Positions 56,111-64,000 of a DNA stretch of 64,000 nt are shown here, one piece after another. Position numbers and translations under genes: made by a program. Within the stretch, counting starts at the first letter, position 1; each line of letters starts with the position of its first letter. Under the pieces are notes generated by a model that was not told the DNA's origin, did no database searches, and saw only the letters and a program-made list of their open reading frames with translations. Location: NCBI RefSeq assembly GCF_040681875.1, contig NZ_JBFAZP010000015.1:1-64000 (forward strand), in the 5' to 3' direction. The stretch is from Longispora sp040681875 (GTDB lineage Bacteria > Actinomycetota > Actinomycetes > Mycobacteriales > Micromonosporaceae).

Positions 56111-56617
56111 CCGGCCGTTCCTGAAAAGCCCCACCCGGGGTGCCGCGACATCGGTCTACCTGGCGTCAGCGGCCGAGGTCGAGGGCGTCAGCGGGCTTAA
56201 CACGTCGACCGCCGCCCCAAAACTTCCCGCTCGGCGTCCTACGCGGCAGCCAGACTCTGGCGCGTCAGCGCCGACCTGGTGGGCTTGGATCCAGCCTTGA
56301 CCTGACATGGTCATACGCGCAGAGCCCACCGGTCGTTCCGCCGGCACCTATCCGGTGTCGTTCGGCGCGATACGCAACGCGATTCGTCACCGATCCGGTT
56401 GACTACCCGGGCCAACGTGGAAAGCACCCGACCGCGAAGGCTTGATCGGAACGTACTCGCTGGAGCGGCGGATGTGGAGCGGACGCTGTTCGCCCATGCC
56501 GAGGCCGGACTGTTCGGGCCCGCGCTGGACGCGGCCATCGCACCCAACGAAACCAGCGCAGCGCCCACAACGGTTGTTACAGGCAAAGGGTTGCCCTCGT
56601 CCGCGTCGCGGGCGGGG
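56111..56617. other. Intergenic region without a recognised gene
   Basis: 507 bases, with no protein-like frame and no clear repeat. Confidence 0.4.
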
Positions 56618-57151
56618 TTACCGAGTGACGCGCAGGGCCCACAGGCCGACCACGGCGGCCAGCACACCGACAGTGGCGACGGCCAACACGAACAGCCGGG
56701 CGAACTCGGGCAGGTCGGCGGTGAACGCCAGGACCGATAGGACGACACCGCCGAACAGGACCGCGGCTAGCAGAAGCCACGTTGTCAGGTCCAGGTCCAG
56801 GGGCATCGCGCTGGCGGGCGGCCCGGCCGGGGCACGGCATACCTCCATGACCTGATCGAGTCCCGGGTCGAGCCTGATGATCCAGCCTGCGGCGGTCAGG
56901 GCCACGGCGTAGAGCTCGGGGTGACCGGCCTCCCGCTGCGTCTCGTCGCAGCACCAGACGGAGAACGGCTTTCCGTCGTTGCCGCCCTCCACGACGAAAC
57001 CCGTCGTGTTGGCGGTGCCGTTGTGCTCCCCGAAGTCGTGGAACCCCGCCCGGCGCAGGACCTTGCGGATACTCTCTCCGCTGCGGTCATGTTCGTTCCA
57101 CAGCGGCCAGGCGTAGCTGCCGTACCCATACCGCGGGTCATCCTCAGACAT
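56618..57151 (-). CDS. Hypothetical protein with two C-terminal membrane helices
   Basis: 177 residues from the ATG at 57151. The soluble part includes SYAWPLWNEHDRSGESIRKVLRRAGFHDFGEHNG and a Cys pair in VWCCDETQ. Two helices (TTWLLLAAVLFGGVVLSVLAF and LFVLAVATVGVLAAVVGLWAL) close the protein. No family recognised. G/C-rich third positions and the helices support it as real. Confidence 0.65.
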   Translation of the reverse strand: MSEDDPRYGYGSYAWPLWNEHDRSGESIRKVLRRAGFHDFGEHNGTANTTGFVVEGGNDGKPFSVWCCDETQREAGHPELYAVALTAAGWIIRLDPGLDQVMEVCRAPAGPPASAMPLDLDLTTWLLLAAVLFGGVVLSVLAFTADLPEFARLFVLAVATVGVLAAVVGLWALRVTR

Positions 57152-57773
57152 ACTGACGATCCTGGCACGATGGACATCGGCGGAACAGACCCCGAGGTAC
57201 TCGACAGTCGTTGCACCGCCTCGAAGTGCCAACCCTCGCCGCCAGTCCTGGAGTGAACTCTGGCCATCATCGAGCGGGCCGTCGAGGGTGGTTCCAGCCG
57301 CCGCAGCTCCCAGACCTTGTATGTCACGGCCACGTCCGTCGAGGTGAACCTGAGTAGCAGCTCGCCGCGAACTTGAGGTCTCCGGCCGCTGCGAACTGCT
57401 GACCCGACACTGCGACCGCCAGGCCCGAGCTGGGCGGTCACAGTGCTGGGTGGTCTAGAAGACCAGGACGGCGACGAGCGCGACGCCCGAGATACTCGGT
57501 TCACCGAGGCTGGAGTCCTGTCGGTACCGGACGGTGTTCGCGCCCACGAACCCCGGACTTGGGGGCAGCGCACCAAAGGCAAAGTCGAGGGGCTTCGTTC
57601 GGCTGGCCCAGTGCTGCTGGACGGAGTAGGACGCCTGGACGTTCACCTCGGTAGTGGACGCCGACACGGGGTTGGACCGCGTCGGTCGCATTCGGCGGTG
57701 GACCGGCCGGATCTCGAACCAGCCGGGTGAGGGGCGACCGTCGCGGCCGATGGGGCGCAGTTGGCGGGCAGCG
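57152..57773. other. Intergenic region without a recognised gene
   Basis: 622 bases. No frame with protein-like features; the right end precedes the 3' end of a minus-strand lipoprotein gene. Confidence 0.4.
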
Positions 57774-58235
57774 CTATTGCGTCGAATTCCGTAGCACTAA
57801 CATCAGCTTGTCGAACGTGGGTCTGTTTTCTCCACAGCCGGTCATCTCATACCGTCGGGTGCCCATTGACATCGAGTAGTGAAATGCGTCTGAGCAGGTT
57901 GCGGAGCCGGGCTGGCTCAGGTCGGTGAGCAGCGCCGGGTCGGACAGCAAGGTGTTGAGTTGGGCGCCCTGGTCGGAGGTGAGACGACCGGACCGGGCGG
58001 CCTGGTCACGGCTGGTCGTTTGCCAGAGTCCGTTCGCGTCGACCGTCCACGTGTCCTGGACGCCGGCCAGGCCGCCGGTCCGGCTCACGGTGATTGGATG
58101 GTCGATGGCCTGAGTGGAGGGTTTCGGCGTGCCCATGGCGGTGGGCGCGGTGGTGGTGGGCGAGTCGCCGGTACCGCAAGCGGCAAGGGCTAACGCGGCC
58201 AGTCCCCCGACTAGGAAGACTCGTAGTGCACGCAT
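57774..58235 (-). CDS. Emfourin-like lipoprotein 1
   Basis: 153 residues. The lipobox LALAAC gives Cys20 as the lipidated residue, followed by a Thr/Pro linker. The core ITVSRTGGLAGVQDTWTVDANG resembles emfourin, the proteinaceous inhibitor of protealysin-like M4 metalloproteases; L-x-x-L repeats follow (LNTLLSDPALLTDL). Two Cys (TCSDAF, TGCGEN) probably form a disulfide. It is a clear paralogue of the gene at 61015-61497. Inhibiting a surface protease is an inference from the fold. Confidence 0.75.
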   Translation of the reverse strand: MRALRVFLVGGLAALALAACGTGDSPTTTAPTAMGTPKPSTQAIDHPITVSRTGGLAGVQDTWTVDANGLWQTTSRDQAARSGRLTSDQGAQLNTLLSDPALLTDLSQPGSATCSDAFHYSMSMGTRRYEMTGCGENRPTFDKLMLVLRNSTQ

Positions 58236-58943
58236 CTGTGCTGCTCCTCGCTGGTCGTCAAACGTTGGACGAAGTGGAAAACAGGTACCGCAGCACCGGG
58301 GCGACGTCGCGCATCATAGCCGCGAATGGCACCAGAAACGCCCCACGAGGCCAGTATGCGCCCAACCCCGCCCAGTCAGGCGCCGCGATCGCCACAGTCC
58401 CTGCTTCCTGGCAGGCGTGGCCGGGATGGACGGGCACGTGTCCTGGTCTGATACCCGTCCCGCCACGGCCCCAACCACTCGTCGGGTCCATGGGCGGAGG
58501 ATGCCCCAAAGCGGTCGCGGCGCACATCGTCGGCGAAGATCCGGGCGCCACCGGCGGGCACCTGATCGACGCGAAGCACGTTGCCTGCACCGGCTCACAC
58601 CGCGACGCCTTCGACACCCTGTGGCTGGACGGCAATGCCACCCGGCGCAGCCAGGAAGGCCCACATCAGGACGACGATGCCGGGCGAGGGTGACGGGCAC
58701 CGCCGTCGTGGCGTCCTGGCTGCCAGTTCAGGCGGGAGGCCTCGGTGGCCCCGGGTCAGTTCAGGCAGAACGCCTCGTCGAGGACGGCGGTGGCGCGCAC
58801 CGCGTCGGACCTGGCGCTGAGCCGGGCCGTCAGCACAAGGTCGCAGGGTGGGGGAGGGGGTCCGTCCGCAGTAGTGGGAGCGTGCGGCACCTGCGTAGGA
58901 GCCGCCCGGGCTCTGCCAGCACCCCGAAGGTGCGAGACGCAGA
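58236..58943. other. Gene-poor region
   Basis: 708 bases. A frame around 58550-58670 reads GGHLIDAKHVACTGSHRDAF and DTLWLDGNA, which could be a protein remnant, but I cannot name it. The rest shows nothing. Confidence 0.35.
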
Positions 58944-59387
58944 TCAGGTGTCTGTGACGATAACTGCGTAGGAGCCGCAGCCGCGTAGCCGGTCGCCGTA
59001 GACCGGCCCGCCGGGAGTGACCAGGGAGATGATGGTCCCGCTGGCGGGGTCGAAGTCGATATCGGCGACGGCGCCGAGGTCGTTGCCCGTGTCGGTGAGG
59101 ACCCGTTTGCCGATCAGTTCGGCGGCCTTGTCGTCCAGCTCTGCGGCCCGGTCGCGTGCGGACGTGACCGCGGCGGCTGTGGGGATCGTGACGGCGTCGG
59201 GTCCGAAAGCGGTCAGGTCCTCCCAGTGCAGCGTGTCGCCCGGGCCGGTGGTCTTCCTCAACCGCAGGGCGAGGACCTGGCCGATCGTCGGATCGACGAT
59301 CAGGGCCGACAACTTGCCGATGGTGCTGGCGGTGTCGGTGGTCATCACGGGATGATTCCGCGCGTCACTGAACAGCATCGCCGTCAC
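58944..59387 (-). CDS. PRC-barrel protein (two-domain)
   Basis: 147 residues. Two PRC-barrel units: STIGKLSALIVDPTIGQVLALRLRK and LIGKRVLTDTGNDLGAVADIDFDPASGTIISLV. PRC barrels bind RNA or proteins and often tune other complexes. It overlaps the upstream PRC gene by 23 bases, so the pair is one operon. Confidence 0.85.
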   Translation of the reverse strand: MTAMLFSDARNHPVMTTDTASTIGKLSALIVDPTIGQVLALRLRKTTGPGDTLHWEDLTAFGPDAVTIPTAAAVTSARDRAAELDDKAAELIGKRVLTDTGNDLGAVADIDFDPASGTIISLVTPGGPVYGDRLRGCGSYAVIVTDT

Positions 59388-59946
59388 CTCTCAGCTGGGT
59401 GCGGAACGCCTCGATCGCGGCCCCGAACCCGGCGAGGTCCTGGGCGACGAACTCCACGGCCCTGGCTGGCACGATCAGAGCCTCTCCCGACACCGACAGC
59501 GTGTCCGGCAGCGGGATCAGTACTCTGCGGCCCGCGTGGTGCAACGCGGGGGCCGTTTTGACCTCGTAGCCGACCACGTCCGTCGCGGCTCCCACCTGCA
59601 GGATCACATCCACGACGGTGCCGAGGTCGACTCCGGTGTCTGTCAGGACCCTGTCGCCGAGAACGTCACGCTCGGCGAGATCGGTGGCGTGGGCGACATC
59701 GCCGCGTTCCACCAGCACCGCCTCGTCGGTGATCATCACAGCGTCACCGCCGATGGCCGTGACCGCGGCGATCGGCAGCGCCACCCGCAACGGGCCCGCG
59801 AAAACACCCCGCCCGTTCAGGGTGAACCCGCTGACCTCTCCACTGGAGCCGTCGAAGACGACATCCTTGACCTGTGCGACATCCTCGCCAGCCAACGTCA
59901 CCACTGGGCGTTTCACCAGATCCGAGGCCCGCACCAGCAACGTCAT
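59365..59946 (-). CDS. PRC-barrel protein (multi-domain)
   Basis: 193 residues with two barrels: ASDLVKRPVVTLAGEDVAQVKDVVFDGSSGEVSGF and VLGDRVLTDTGVDLGTVVDVILQ. A C-terminal helix follows (VEFVAQDLAGFGAAIEAFRTQL). ATG 59946 overlaps the stop of a 46-codon membrane-protein gene. Function unknown. Confidence 0.85.
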   Translation of the reverse strand: MTLLVRASDLVKRPVVTLAGEDVAQVKDVVFDGSSGEVSGFTLNGRGVFAGPLRVALPIAAVTAIGGDAVMITDEAVLVERGDVAHATDLAERDVLGDRVLTDTGVDLGTVVDVILQVGAATDVVGYEVKTAPALHHAGRRVLIPLPDTLSVSGEALIVPARAVEFVAQDLAGFGAAIEAFRTQLRGDGDAVQ

Positions 59947-60083
59947 GACCCGTCACCCGGACCAGACCGGTCGCGGGGAGCGATCACCCCGCCAGAACGA
60001 CGGCGGGCCTGTACCCCGAGAACACCACCCAACACCACACCCGCCGCGACGACGGCGATGATCAACCACACCCACCACTGCAT
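59943..60083 (-). CDS. 46-residue single-pass membrane protein
   Basis: The minus strand reads MQWWVWLIIAVVAAGVVLGGVLG, followed by a basic segment VQARRRSGG and a polar tail. One membrane helix with a positive-inside C-terminal flank. Its TGA overlaps the PRC-barrel ATG (ATGA), so it is the first gene of the PRC operon. G/C-rich third positions support coding. Confidence 0.7.
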   Translation of the reverse strand: MQWWVWLIIAVVAAGVVLGGVLGVQARRRSGGVIAPRDRSGPGDGS

Positions 60084-60392
60084 CGCACGCCTCCACGCCC
60101 ACCCACCCACGCGGTACGCGCCGATGTGGCCGACACCACAACCTTACCGCCCCAGCGGTGTTCGTAGCCACAGTGATCGAGGTCAGTCGGACCGGCGATG
60201 TGATCCCAATGACCATGAGTGCGCGTCAACGCAGTAGCCGGGGAGCGACGGCTATGTGGCGTGCGGTCGTGTGACGATGTTTGCGTTGCCGTGACAGTTC
60301 GATGACGTCCGGCCCGTATCGTGGCCGTGTGCCGGGGTCGGGGCTATGTTCGAAGAAGGAGACATTGATCCACAATGAACGGAGAGCACGCC
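60084..60392. other. Divergent promoter region
   Basis: 309 bases between the PRC operon and the HesB-like gene. Both promoters should be here. No clear box can be assigned. Confidence 0.4.
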
Positions 60393-60668
60393 ATGATCAC
60401 AGTGACCGGCGGCGCTGCCGCCGCCATCAGGAGGATGACCAACACGCGGGTGTACCCGGGTGCGGGATTGCGCATCGCGGCTCATGGACGGCCCGGTAGG
60501 TTCGCGTTCGCCCTGGTGTCGCAGCCCTCAGCCGGAGACGTCGCGGTCGGCGTTCCTGGGACGCAACTGTATCTCGACCGTGAAGCCACCGCGGCTCTCG
60601 GCGACGCCGTTCTTGACGCTGACGCGACTGCCGAGCGCGTCTGGCAGTTGTCCCTGCGGACGGACTGA
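60393..60668 (+). CDS. HesB/IscA-like protein without the metal-binding cysteines
   Basis: 91 residues from the ATG at 60393 (GGAGAG six bases upstream). MITVTGGAAAAIRRMTNTRVYPGAGLRIA and QLYLDREATAALGDAVLDA follow the HesB-like fold of A-type iron-sulfur carriers, but there is no cysteine at all. It therefore cannot act as a classical carrier; this Cys-less branch is widespread in actinobacteria and of unknown role. ATG 60375 would add six residues. Confidence 0.75.
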   Translation: MITVTGGAAAAIRRMTNTRVYPGAGLRIAAHGRPGRFAFALVSQPSAGDVAVGVPGTQLYLDREATAALGDAVLDADATAERVWQLSLRTD

Positions 60669-61014
60669 TCGACCCAGTCGGCTGTCGGCCACCGAGGTCG
60701 GCCAGTGCCCAGCTACGCCCAGGGGTGGCCGGCGGGCTCGATGGAGGTGTGTCCCGACACGAGCCGACCGTCGTGGCCAGCCCGCTGGGCCCCGCTCCCT
60801 TGACCCGGGTGCGTTCGACGACCACACTCGTCGTGGTTGGACCGCAGTCAAGGCGGGAACCTCAGGTCACTGCGTGCCACGGTTGCCTGGTTGGCGCACA
60901 TGGCCAACCATCCGATTCGGCGGCTCGGATCGGCAGGCTCCGCCGGAGCAATTCGACGGGTGGACGTCCGGCTTCGCCCCGACAACTCGATGACGACTGC
61001 TAGGAGCGGCACTG
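60669..61014. other. Intergenic region
   Basis: 346 bases with no recognised gene. The last bases carry AGGAG for the next gene. Confidence 0.4.
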
Positions 61015-61497
61015 ATGCGTCCCCTGCGAATTCTCCTGGTAGCTGGCTTGGTGTCCCTGGCCCTCTCGGGCTGCGGCGCCGAGGAACCTTCATCGGATGC
61101 GCCGACCGTCGACCCGTCCCGTTCGACTTCAGCTCAGACGTCCGGCACGACAGCCCCCCATGTCGTCACACAGCCGATCACCGTGACCCGCACCGGCGGT
61201 CTTGCCGGCGTGCAGGACACGTGGACGGTCGACGTGAGCGGGCGCTGGCAGGCCACCAGCCGCGGCCAGGCCGCCCGGTCCGGGCAAGTTACCGCCGAGC
61301 AGGTGAAACAGCTCAACGCCCAGTTAGCCAACCCCGAGCTGCTCACCGAGCTGGGCAAGCTCGGAAATTCTGGATGCTCCGACGCCTTCAGCTACTCCGT
61401 GCAGATTGGCTCAGGCCGGTATGAGCTGACGGGCTGCGGGCAGAGCCGTCCAGCGTTTGACCGCCTTACGGCCCTGTTGCTGACCTTGACCAGCTAG
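61015..61497 (+). CDS. Emfourin-like lipoprotein 2
   Basis: 160 residues. Lipobox SLALSGC, then a Ser/Thr-rich linker. The core ITVTRTGGLAGVQDTWTVDVSG is almost identical to lipoprotein 1, and the two Cys (SGCSDAF, TGCGQS) are kept. The N-terminal linker has diverged. AGGAG precedes ATG 61015. It lies about 3 kb from its paralogue and in opposite orientation. Confidence 0.75.
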   Translation: MRPLRILLVAGLVSLALSGCGAEEPSSDAPTVDPSRSTSAQTSGTTAPHVVTQPITVTRTGGLAGVQDTWTVDVSGRWQATSRGQAARSGQVTAEQVKQLNAQLANPELLTELGKLGNSGCSDAFSYSVQIGSGRYELTGCGQSRPAFDRLTALLLTLTS

Positions 61498-61712
61498 CGT
61501 CCAGAGCTTGGCTTTCAGTCCGCGTGTGGCGGGGCGGGCGGGCCGCTGTCAACATGTGGGGCTCGGGACAGGCCTTGCGTAGGCACGCTGAGCCGGGCCA
61601 TCGCGGTCCGTGAATTCCATGGCCGCGCTGCCCTGGACCTGGTCGACCAGCTGAACCTGCCTCGTGAGGCGGTGTGGCGGGCCTGACCGTCCTCAACCCG
61701 TGGTTGAGCGGG

Positions 61713-62549
61713 TTACCTGGGACATCGGGCCCGGGCTACGCCGAAGGTGATGGCGCCGGCGATGAGGAGGATTGCGAGGACCGGCCAGGGTCCGATGGCG
61801 GTCAGCCAGTCGGAGACCAGGGTTTGGATGGTGCCGAAGGTGTCGATGATCGGGTCGTGGCGCAGGTCGCCGGTGAAGATCCGGTAGGAGTACCAGCCGT
61901 AGTAGGCGACATAGATCCCGGCGAGGAGCATGAGACCACCGGCGGTGCGGGAGATGTACGGCAGCGCCCGGCGGAGTCGGTTGAGTAATGCGGACCGGGC
62001 TGCGGCCAGGGTGACGGCGAGGGCTCCGATGACCAGGCCCATGCCTGCGGCGTAGGCAATGAAAAGGCCGATGCCGCTGAGGGTGGAGCCTGAGCGGAAG
62101 CTGGCCGCGACGACGGCCAGGAACGGGCCGATGGTGCAGCCCAGTGACGCGACTGCATATGCCGCTCCGAAGATCGCCATGGACCACCAGGAGCGGATGA
62201 CAGTGGGGGCCCGGCCCAGCTTCGGGACGACGGCGGGCAGTTCACGTCCGGCGAGCAGCCAAGCGCCGAGTGCTGCGAGCACGACACCGATGATGATGGT
62301 GACGATCGGTAGATGTTTGCCGATCTGCCCGGCGAACGGAGCGATGAGCAGGCCGAAGACTCCGAACACTGCCATGAACCCGGCGGTCATCGCCGAGGTG
62401 AGCAGCAGCGCCCGGCTCAGGGCAGCCTGGCGGGTGGTAGACCCGTCGACGATCAGGAACGACATGTACGCCGGCAGGAGCGCGAATCCGCACGGATTGA
62501 CTGCGGCGATCAGGCCTGCGGCGAGCGCGAGGCCGACGTCTGCGCCCAT
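61713..62549 (-). CDS. CcdA/DsbD-family membrane thiol-disulfide carrier
   Basis: 278 residues with about seven membrane helices. The redox Cys pair is seen in AAVNPCGFALLPAYMSFL (first Cys, CGFxLLP) and VASLGCTIGPFLAVV (second Cys). It carries electrons from cytoplasmic thioredoxin to extracytoplasmic TlpA-like partners, here the gene directly upstream, whose stop overlaps this ATG (62547-62549). The two appear to be one functional unit. Confidence 0.88.
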   Translation of the reverse strand: MGADVGLALAAGLIAAVNPCGFALLPAYMSFLIVDGSTTRQAALSRALLLTSAMTAGFMAVFGVFGLLIAPFAGQIGKHLPIVTIIIGVVLAALGAWLLAGRELPAVVPKLGRAPTVIRSWWSMAIFGAAYAVASLGCTIGPFLAVVAASFRSGSTLSGIGLFIAYAAGMGLVIGALAVTLAAARSALLNRLRRALPYISRTAGGLMLLAGIYVAYYGWYSYRIFTGDLRHDPIIDTFGTIQTLVSDWLTAIGPWPVLAILLIAGAITFGVARARCPR

Positions 62550-63100
62550 CAGCGCAGCTCGGCGACCCGGGAGGCAAGTCCTGCGGCGTCGAGGGAGCCG
62601 GTGTAGGTGACGGCACCTGCGGAGTCGATGAGTACGAAGGTGTGTTGGCTGGTGATCCCGAAGCGTTTCCATACCTCGGTGCTGCCGCCGCCGAGGTGGG
62701 TGAAGCCGCCGGTCTTCGTCGCGGACACGAAATCACGCATCGACGCGGTGTCCTCGGACAGGCCCGCCACGCCGACGACCGTCACTGTCTGGGCGACCTT
62801 GGCCACGTCGGGGCCGGCGGCCCGGCACTTCGGGCACCACGGCGCCCAGAACCACAACACTGCTGGCTTGCCGGCAAGGCTCGCCCCGGCGAACTCCTTG
62901 CCGTCGAGGGATTTGGCGGTGAACGCCAGCCGCTCGGGTACAGCGGCGCTGGAGTTGGGTGCTGGTGTCGCCGTTTGGCTGGCGACAGTGGCCAAAGTGC
63001 CCGGATCGGGCGTTGTGCCGCCTGCCTCCCCGGTGCCGCACCCGGTTAGGGCGAGCAGACCGGTGAGCACCAGAGACGCGAACCTACGGTGAGCACTCAT
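62549..63100 (-). CDS. TlpA-like thioredoxin-fold lipoprotein
   Basis: 183 residues. Lipobox GLLALTGC, then a Thr/Ala/Pro linker. The thioredoxin part includes VLWFWAPWCPKCRAAGPDVAKV, with the C-P-K-C active site, and the cis-Pro region around GITSQHTFVLID. Attached to the outer face of the membrane, it should accept electrons from CcdA. ATG 63100 follows GGAGGAG; an upstream TTG is less likely. Confidence 0.9.
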   Translation of the reverse strand: MSAHRRFASLVLTGLLALTGCGTGEAGGTTPDPGTLATVASQTATPAPNSSAAVPERLAFTAKSLDGKEFAGASLAGKPAVLWFWAPWCPKCRAAGPDVAKVAQTVTVVGVAGLSEDTASMRDFVSATKTGGFTHLGGGSTEVWKRFGITSQHTFVLIDSAGAVTYTGSLDAAGLASRVAELR

Positions 63101-63224
63101 CAACCCGACTCCTCCGACTCATTGCTTCAAGCCCAGCCTATGCGATGCCTGCGGGACCCTGCCGAGGCGAGATCTTACGAAGCGGCAACGGCGTCCGCCG
63201 AGGTTCGCCGCACCGGCTCGGGTG

Positions 63225-64000
63225 TCATGGGCTGGTGCTCGCGACGTCGGTCATGACATCCGGCTTTTCTGCGATAAGGAGTCCGTAGCCGAGTGTCCCG
63301 TCGGTGATGGCCGCGCGGGCCGCGGCCAGGATGGGTGCGGCCCGCGCGAAGTCAACACCGAGAGCTTCGGCCCGCTCACGGGCGGTGATGCGCACGAGGG
63401 TGAGGCGGCCTTCGATCTGGTCGATCATGCGGCTCATCGCGCGGTGGTGCCGTTCGACGTGGGTGACGCGGAGGCCCGCGGTGGTGAGGAGCTCGGCGTA
63501 TTCGTCGAGGGGCTGGGCGTCCGCGACGCAGGCGATCCAGGCGGAGAGGGTGGTCAGTTCGGGTGGGAGTCGGTCGGGGTCGGCGGTGACGTCGGTGATG
63601 CCGAGCCGGCCGCCGGGGCGTAGGACCCGGGCGAGTTCGGCGGTCGCTGTGTGCTTGTCGGGGAACGTGCACAGTGCGCACTCGCACAGCACCGCGTCGA
63701 AGGTGCCTGCGGCGTAGGGCAGGTCCTCGGCGTCGGCGACGGTGAAAGACACCTGGGGGTCCAGGCCGGCCGCGGCGGCGGCACCCTGGGCGAGGGCTAT
63801 GTTGACGGCGGACAGGTCAACACCGTCGACCCTCATCTGGTACTCGGCCGCCATCAGCAGCGCCGTGCCGCCCCGCCCGCAGGCCACGTCCAGGACCCTA
63901 CCCCCGGAAGGGGGCGCCAGGGTGGCGGCGAGATGGCGGGTGAGGGTCAGCCCTCCGGGGTGGTAGGCGTCGCCGAGGAGCAGCGCCACCACGTCGGAGC
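63225..64000 (-). CDS. SAM-dependent methyltransferase, 5' end outside the window
   Basis: At least 255 residues; the frame is open to the right edge and the sequence LLLGDAYHPGGLTLTRHLAA looks internal, so the start probably lies beyond base 64000. The SAM loop is VLDVACGRGGTALLMAA, then VDGVDLS, VADAEDLPY and VLRPGGRLGITDV. A Cys cluster CECALC lies after the acidic strand and may bind a metal or metalloid. It is followed by the TlpA and CcdA genes on the same strand, which suggests one operon, possibly for metal or metalloid detoxification. Confidence 0.82.
   Translation of the reverse strand, partial: SDVVALLLGDAYHPGGLTLTRHLAATLAPPSGGRVLDVACGRGGTALLMAAEYQMRVDGVDLSAVNIALAQGAAAAAGLDPQVSFTVADAEDLPYAAGTFDAVLCECALCTFPDKHTATAELARVLRPGGRLGITDVTADPDRLPPELTTLSAWIACVADAQPLDEYAELLTTAGLRVTHVERHHRAMSRMIDQIEGRLTLVRITARERAEALGVDFARAAPILAAARAAITDGTLGYGLLIAEKPDVMTDVASTSP

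Overview
The window is very GC-rich DNA with actinobacterial signatures: GTG and TTG starts, ATGA/GTGA stop-start overlaps, TANNNT -10 boxes six bases before a start codon, and the gene order CTP synthase - Nudix - XerD - ParA - ScpA - ScpB - RluB - Cmk - Der. I infer an actinobacterium, probably of the Micromonosporaceae or a near relative. This rests on gene order and sequence character, not on a search.

Bases 461-20801 are conserved chromosome. They hold a glycosyltransferase, a large membrane protein, pyrG, a Nudix hydrolase, a small cysteine-dioxygenase/rhodanese unit, ald, xerD, a ParA ATPase, scpA/scpB (condensin partners), rluB, a penicillin-recognising-type serine hydrolase, cmk and der. 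A proline tRNA (GGG) at 21184-21257 closes this part and marks the start of an accessory island.

Bases 21258-32000 look like the body of an integrated element. It holds a PD-(D/E)xK-type nuclease gene split by an IS5-family insertion and a 977-residue protein with an Mrr-like nuclease end joined to a NACHT NTPase (a candidate phage-defence protein). It also holds an AbrB-like protein overlapping a tyrosine recombinase, a second convergent paralogous recombinase, and an IS3-family remnant into which an IS30-family element has jumped. Bases 32179-35319 hold a secreted protein and an ars-like locus (flavin monooxygenase, two ArsR repressors, a frameshifted acetyltransferase) without a visible efflux pump.

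Bases 35970-47750 are a patchwork: two diverged direct copies of a two-gene module (near 36 kb and 46 kb), each missing the gene the other kept, transposase wrecks, an O-methyltransferase, and four genes for exported or repeat-built proteins (RCC1 propeller, triple-repeat protein, DUF11 protein, small secreted protein). Bases 47749-50138 carry two RibD/DHFR-like reductases and a divergent LysR regulator.

Bases 50529-54088 form a reactive-sulfur operon: a CstR-type repressor, a persulfide-dioxygenase/rhodanese fusion, two rhodaneses and a TauE/SafE exporter, with three near-identical palindromic operators. Bases 54806-64000 contain an epoxide hydrolase, two paralogous emfourin-like lipoproteins flanking a PRC-barrel operon with a 46-residue membrane protein, a HesB-like protein, and a CcdA - TlpA - methyltransferase operon running off the right edge.
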